A program made the translations under genes and the position numbers. This document shows positions 40,859 through 43,559 of a DNA stretch of 43,559 bases, piece by piece. A model generated the notes under the pieces. It made no database searches. It was not told the DNA's origin and saw only the letters and a program-made list of their open reading frames with translations. The stretch comes from Mageeibacillus sp. UBA1212 (GTDB taxonomy: Bacteria > Bacillota > Clostridia > UBA1212). Positions within the stretch are counted from its first letter, which is position 1. Every line of letters begins with the position of its first letter. The stretch spans positions 1-43,559 of the forward strand of contig DBXM01000033.1 of the NCBI GenBank assembly GCA_002309655.1, in the 5' to 3' direction.

Positions 40859-41923
40859 TTATTCGAACGTGCCGCCTTCACGAAGCAGCTTGATATACTC
40901 TTTCGTCATGTTCCAGTACATATCCGGAGCGTCGTCTCCGTATAGTTTTGTCTGAGCGGTGAACACGCCGGTGTTTTCAGCGTACTCATTAAAAGAGTTG
41001 ATGACCACCATTTGCGGTTTTGTTTCGGCCGCGAAGACCTGCCGCCAAGATTCCTTGTACCATTCGCCGTGGTTCCTGGGAACGGGCTCCGCGCCTTTCC
41101 GGTTGTCCCAGCCCGGCATCACGACCATGACCTCGCTGTCCTGCTTCGTGCCCTTGTCGTAGGCCCAGCCGTAATATCCGGGCCGGCTCTGGTTGTCCGC
41201 CCACCGCAGCGTGAACTTATCGGTGTATTTCGTCTTCCCGCCGCCGTCAAGATAATCCTTCCACATCTTTTCGCCGTTGTCACCGTAGACGATGAGAAGG
41301 GGCTTCCCGTCAAGCATGAAGTACGAATTCCCGAAATCCTGCCTTAAATACCGGTTATTCAGAAGCACCGCCTCGTCTTCGATGTTCTTGCCGTCCTGCG
41401 TCCACTGAATGCCGCCAATTGCGGAGCAGTAGCGGATTTCCTTGTGGCCCTCGTCGTTCCATTTCTGAATGCATTCCGCGACCTTCAAAGCGCGAACGTT
41501 AATAAACCCGCCCGACGTGTCAATGAAGTTCGTTTGGTCCATAATAATGAAGTCGATTCCCGCGTCTGTCATCTCTTGCAAATGGAAGTAAATGAGTTCC
41601 TCGTCCATCGAGTCGTAAAGGCCGTAGGTGCCGTCGGGAAGCAGCGGCTTATATTTGATATCCCAGTCGAGCCAGAGGTTTTTCTCCTTGTTATCGGGTT
41701 CTTCCGGGTCGTATTTGTACCACACGCTGTACCATATTCCGACCTTTACGTCGTCGGAAGGTTCCACAGTAATCTTTGACATGTCTTTTCCTCCGTCGGT
41801 AGCGTCAGGCGAATCTGAGCCGCCATGTCCGCCGTTTTGAGGCGCGCAGGACGTGAATACCGCCGCGGCAAGCATAACCGAGAGCAGTATTGCGATTATT
41901 CTTCGTGTTGAATTCTTTCTCAT
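40859..41923 (-). CDS. Lipoprotein with GH99/GH71-like glycoside hydrolase domain
   Basis: The 354-residue product has a lipoprotein signal peptide (MRKNSTRRIIAILLSVMLAA, Cys at 26 in FTSC) and then a Gly/Asp/Ser-rich spacer to about residue 50. The rest resembles the (beta/alpha)8 GH99/GH71/WbsX-like group: VGIWYSVWY, GLYDSMDEELIYFHLQEMTDAGIDFIIMD and VINSFNEYAEN. Conserved Glu in NEYAEN and Asp in MDQTNF are candidate catalytic residues. It probably acts on alpha-mannoside or other polysaccharides at the cell surface. ATG with AAGGCGG. Own promoter at 41950-41978. Fold confident at a general level; substrate uncertain. Confidence 0.7.
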   Translation of the reverse strand: MRKNSTRRIIAILLSVMLAAAVFTSCAPQNGGHGGSDSPDATDGGKDMSKITVEPSDDVKVGIWYSVWYKYDPEEPDNKEKNLWLDWDIKYKPLLPDGTYGLYDSMDEELIYFHLQEMTDAGIDFIIMDQTNFIDTSGGFINVRALKVAECIQKWNDEGHKEIRYCSAIGGIQWTQDGKNIEDEAVLLNNRYLRQDFGNSYFMLDGKPLLIVYGDNGEKMWKDYLDGGGKTKYTDKFTLRWADNQSRPGYYGWAYDKGTKQDSEVMVVMPGWDNRKGAEPVPRNHGEWYKESWRQVFAAETKPQMVVINSFNEYAENTGVFTAQTKLYGDDAPDMYWNMTKEYIKLLREGGTFE

Positions 41924-41949
41924 GGGGTCGTACCGCCTTTCATGATTGA

Positions 41950-42010
41950 ATTATACATTTATAGCGGCGCAAATTCAAGAGTTGAAAACCGGCGGATTAT
42001 CGGGTATAAT
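41950..42010. promoter_or_regulatory. Back-to-back divergent promoters
   Basis: The minus promoter has TTGAAT (41973-41978) and TATAAT (41950-41955), spacer 17, for the lipoprotein. The plus promoter has TTGAAA (41982-41987) and TATAAT (42005-42010), spacer 17, for the 42040 gene. Only three bases separate the two -35 boxes, so polymerases would compete and any bound regulator would affect both genes. Confidence 0.82.
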
Positions 42011-42039
42011 TAAGCTATCAGGAAAAACGGAGGTGCGTT

Positions 42040-43242
42040 ATGAAGAAAATCATTACCCTCATTTTAACGTTGGCTGTTTTGTTCACGCTTTTAGCGGTCG
42101 TTTCATTTGCGGATTCAGGTTACGAATCCTGGGTCGATTACGGCTACGGCGTAAGATCGCAGGTCGACGACATTTTCGCAGACGACAAGAGTATCGCGGG
42201 AGGTTCAGCCGGCGACTATCTTTCCACGAATAAATATCTTATTTCGGGAGAGTATGAGACGCTGCGCTTTGAAGGCTGGTGCGGCTTCGACCAGATCATT
42301 ACCGCTATCGGTTATACGATCAACGACGGCGAGAACATTTACGATGGCGAGCTCATCGACGCGGATCCTGAGTCCCACGCTGCTGCGTACGGCGGCGACA
42401 ACGTGAAATATTATAAGATTTCGGTTCCGGTCAAGGAATATAATGACAAGATCAAAATCACGCTTGTGGCGCTGCTGGAGGACGAAACCGCGGTCGCGAT
42501 CAACCGCTACGACGTTTACTACCAGAAAAAGACCGTTGAAGTGAAGAAGAAGGACGTCGCTTTGACGCAGGGCGGAACGGGAACTCCGGTCTGCTTCTCG
42601 GACCACGAAGAAATTGGCTTTAAGATTCACATAGAAGACGGGTGGCGGCTCGGTCAGTTCGTGGTTATCAACTCGCCTACGTGGGACCTCGACGGCGCTG
42701 GACTTCTCGCAACGATTTATAAGTGGAACACAGACTACGATACGTCAACAACCGGGAAGAGCGTCGGCACTTGCCTTATCGAGAACCACATCAACTGCAC
42801 GAGTATGATAATCGAGTTCGGTTACATTCCCGCGGGCGATTACGTTATCACATTTACCGATTTTGAACTGAAAATCGGCGGCTACGACGCAACAGCTGTC
42901 GCCGCGTCGCAGAAAGGACTTTTCGAGTATTACGTTGACGGCGAGAAGACCGACGAGATGATTCCGCAGCTCAAGATGGTTTTGTTAGACAATTCGAATC
43001 CGCCGGAGATCACCGAGGAACCTACTCCCGAAGAGACGCCTACTCCCGAAATCACTGAAGCTCCGGCGACTGAGCCTACTGTCGAGACCGAAAAGCCTGC
43101 TTCCGAAGCGACTGAAGCACCTCAAGTTACTGATAAACCCGCGGAGGGTAAAAAAGGCTGCGGTAGTGTGTTAACTTCAATGTGCGGCGTATTTGCGATT
43201 GCATTTGCAGGTTGCTTTGTGGTTTTAAAGAAGAAAAGATAA
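42040..43242 (+). CDS. Secreted protein with Thr/Pro/Glu linker and GCGS membrane-anchor C-terminus
   Basis: Function not recognised. The 400-residue product has a signal peptide (1-24, cleavage near SFA), then a beta-rich domain (25-320) with possible carbohydrate-binding features such as RFEGWCGFDQIITAIGYTI. A Glu/Pro/Thr-repeat linker follows (about 326-372: TPEETPTPEI style), then KKGCGS, a hydrophobic helix and KKKR. This tripartite end resembles protein-sorting tails. ATG with ACGGAGGTG. It diverges from the GH99-like lipoprotein through paired promoters, suggesting joint use on a glycan. Confidence 0.78.
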   Translation: MKKIITLILTLAVLFTLLAVVSFADSGYESWVDYGYGVRSQVDDIFADDKSIAGGSAGDYLSTNKYLISGEYETLRFEGWCGFDQIITAIGYTINDGENIYDGELIDADPESHAAAYGGDNVKYYKISVPVKEYNDKIKITLVALLEDETAVAINRYDVYYQKKTVEVKKKDVALTQGGTGTPVCFSDHEEIGFKIHIEDGWRLGQFVVINSPTWDLDGAGLLATIYKWNTDYDTSTTGKSVGTCLIENHINCTSMIIEFGYIPAGDYVITFTDFELKIGGYDATAVAASQKGLFEYYVDGEKTDEMIPQLKMVLLDNSNPPEITEEPTPEETPTPEITEAPATEPTVETEKPASEATEAPQVTDKPAEGKKGCGSVLTSMCGVFAIAFAGCFVVLKKKR

Positions 43243-43281
43243 TTAGTGACTTTCTTGAAACACTGATTTAGTAAATGAAAA

Positions 43282-43315
43282 GAAGCCGGAAGTGACTGAT
43301 CAAGCTTCCGGCTTC
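43282..43315. terminator. Bidirectional terminator between the GCGS protein gene and tRNA-Arg
   Basis: GAAGCCGGAAG (43282-43292) and CTTCCGGCTTC (43305-43315) form an exact 11-bp stem. The plus side continues AATTTGTTT and the minus side TTTTCATTT, so it serves both convergent units. Confidence 0.8.
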
Positions 43316-43323
43316 AATTTGTT

Positions 43324-43400
43324 TGGCGTCACTAAGAGGATTCGAACCTCCGGCCTACCGCTTAGGAGGCGGTCGCTCTATCCAGCTGAGCTATAGCGAC
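43324..43400 (-). tRNA. tRNA-Arg (anticodon CCU)
   Basis: Complete cloverleaf on the minus strand: acceptor GTCGCTA/TAGTGAC, D-arm AGCTCAGCTGGATAGAGC, anticodon loop CTCCTAA (anticodon CCT, reading AGG), and T-arm GGTTCGAATCC. The 3' CCA is encoded (43324-43326). Own promoter upstream. Confidence 0.96.
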
Positions 43401-43425
43401 AGACTTCGTTCCCGAAGCGTTAGGT

Positions 43426-43494
43426 ATTATACCACAAAAAATTTTTTAATCAAGTGAAAAAAGTACTTGCAATAATATTTTTTCGTGGTATAAT
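43426..43494. promoter_or_regulatory. Divergent tRNA promoters
   Basis: The minus promoter for tRNA-Arg has TTGATT (43448-43453) and TATAAT (43426-43431), 16-base spacer. The plus promoter for the initiator tRNA has TTGCAA (43467-43472) and TATAAT (43489-43494), 16-base spacer. Both -10 boxes are within GTGGTATAAT, and A/T-rich DNA separates them. Confidence 0.8.
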
Positions 43495-43527
43495 TAAATT
43501 CCCGCCTGAAAGAGCGGGGCGAAATAT

Positions 43528-43559
43528 CGCGGAGTAGAGCAGTTGGTAGCTCGTCGGGC
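43528..43559 (+). tRNA. tRNA-fMet (initiator), 5' part, cut by window edge
   Basis: The last 32 bases begin CGCGGAGTAGAGCAG and continue through a D-arm (GAGCAGTTGGTAGCTC) to the start of a GTCGGGC anticodon stem. This is the typical start of bacterial initiator tRNA with C at position 1. The anticodon lies outside the window. Confidence 0.8.

Overview
The window reads as a chromosomal segment of an uncultured Gram-positive Clostridia-like bacterium (Bacillota), probably from a gut or rumen community. The supporting signs are a T-box-controlled thrS, strong AAGGAGG-type ribosome binding sites, a dnaG-rpoD pair, a Firmicutes-style EcfA1-EcfA2-EcfT module with a QueT S-component, a clostridial citrate synthase next to a Thermotoga-like NADP isocitrate dehydrogenase, and surface proteins with PPTG-type or cysteine-containing C-terminal anchors. 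The order or genus cannot be fixed from the sequence alone. Gene density is high and there are no insertion sequences, phage genes or CRISPR arrays.

Layout. 1-5,100 (minus strand): the N-terminal part of thrS behind a T-box leader, a class A penicillin-binding protein (TTG start), and a membrane-anchored M23 peptidase with a glutamine-rich coiled coil. 5,200-13,760 (plus): a six-helix membrane protein, a large MalT/LAL-type LuxR regulator, and a 1,615-residue surface protein. That protein combines a zinc-dependent phospholipase C-like domain, an Ig-like domain, eight 82-residue repeats, an InlB-type repeat and a PPTGD sorting signal. Its promoter lacks a good -35 box and has a near-palindrome centred near -42, so it may be activated by the neighbouring regulator. 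13,930-22,100 (plus): trpS, citrate synthase, queT, a fused nucleotide-sugar pyrophosphorylase/isocitrate dehydrogenase, glyA and rarA. 22,130-29,400 (plus): tyrS, ogg, dnaG, rpoD and a D-Ala-D-Ala carboxypeptidase homologue that has lost its catalytic motifs. 29,423-30,115 (minus): a site-2-protease homologue that has also lost its HExxH. 30,270-40,800 (plus): metA (acetyl-donor type), a bitopic membrane protein, a GH106-like glycosidase, ruvC-ruvA-ruvB, then ecfA1-ecfA2-ecfT. 40,859-43,240: a divergent pair, a GH99/GH71-like lipoprotein (minus) and a secreted protein with a GCGS C-terminus (plus), read from back-to-back promoters. 43,324-43,559: divergent tRNA-Arg(CCU) and a truncated initiator tRNA-Met.

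How the genes fit together. Most are housekeeping: translation (thrS, trpS, tyrS, tRNAs), replication, repair and transcription (dnaG, rpoD, ogg, rarA, ruvABC), wall synthesis and turnover, and central metabolism (citrate synthase and isocitrate dehydrogenase toward 2-oxoglutarate, glyA, metA). QueT would need an EcfA1-EcfA2-EcfT module, and one is present 21 kb away. The points most worth a second look are the pyrophosphorylase-isocitrate dehydrogenase fusion (16,998-19,451), the two adjacent convergent pseudoenzymes (28,042-30,115), and the regulator plus repeat-rich phospholipase-like surface protein (5,257-13,762).
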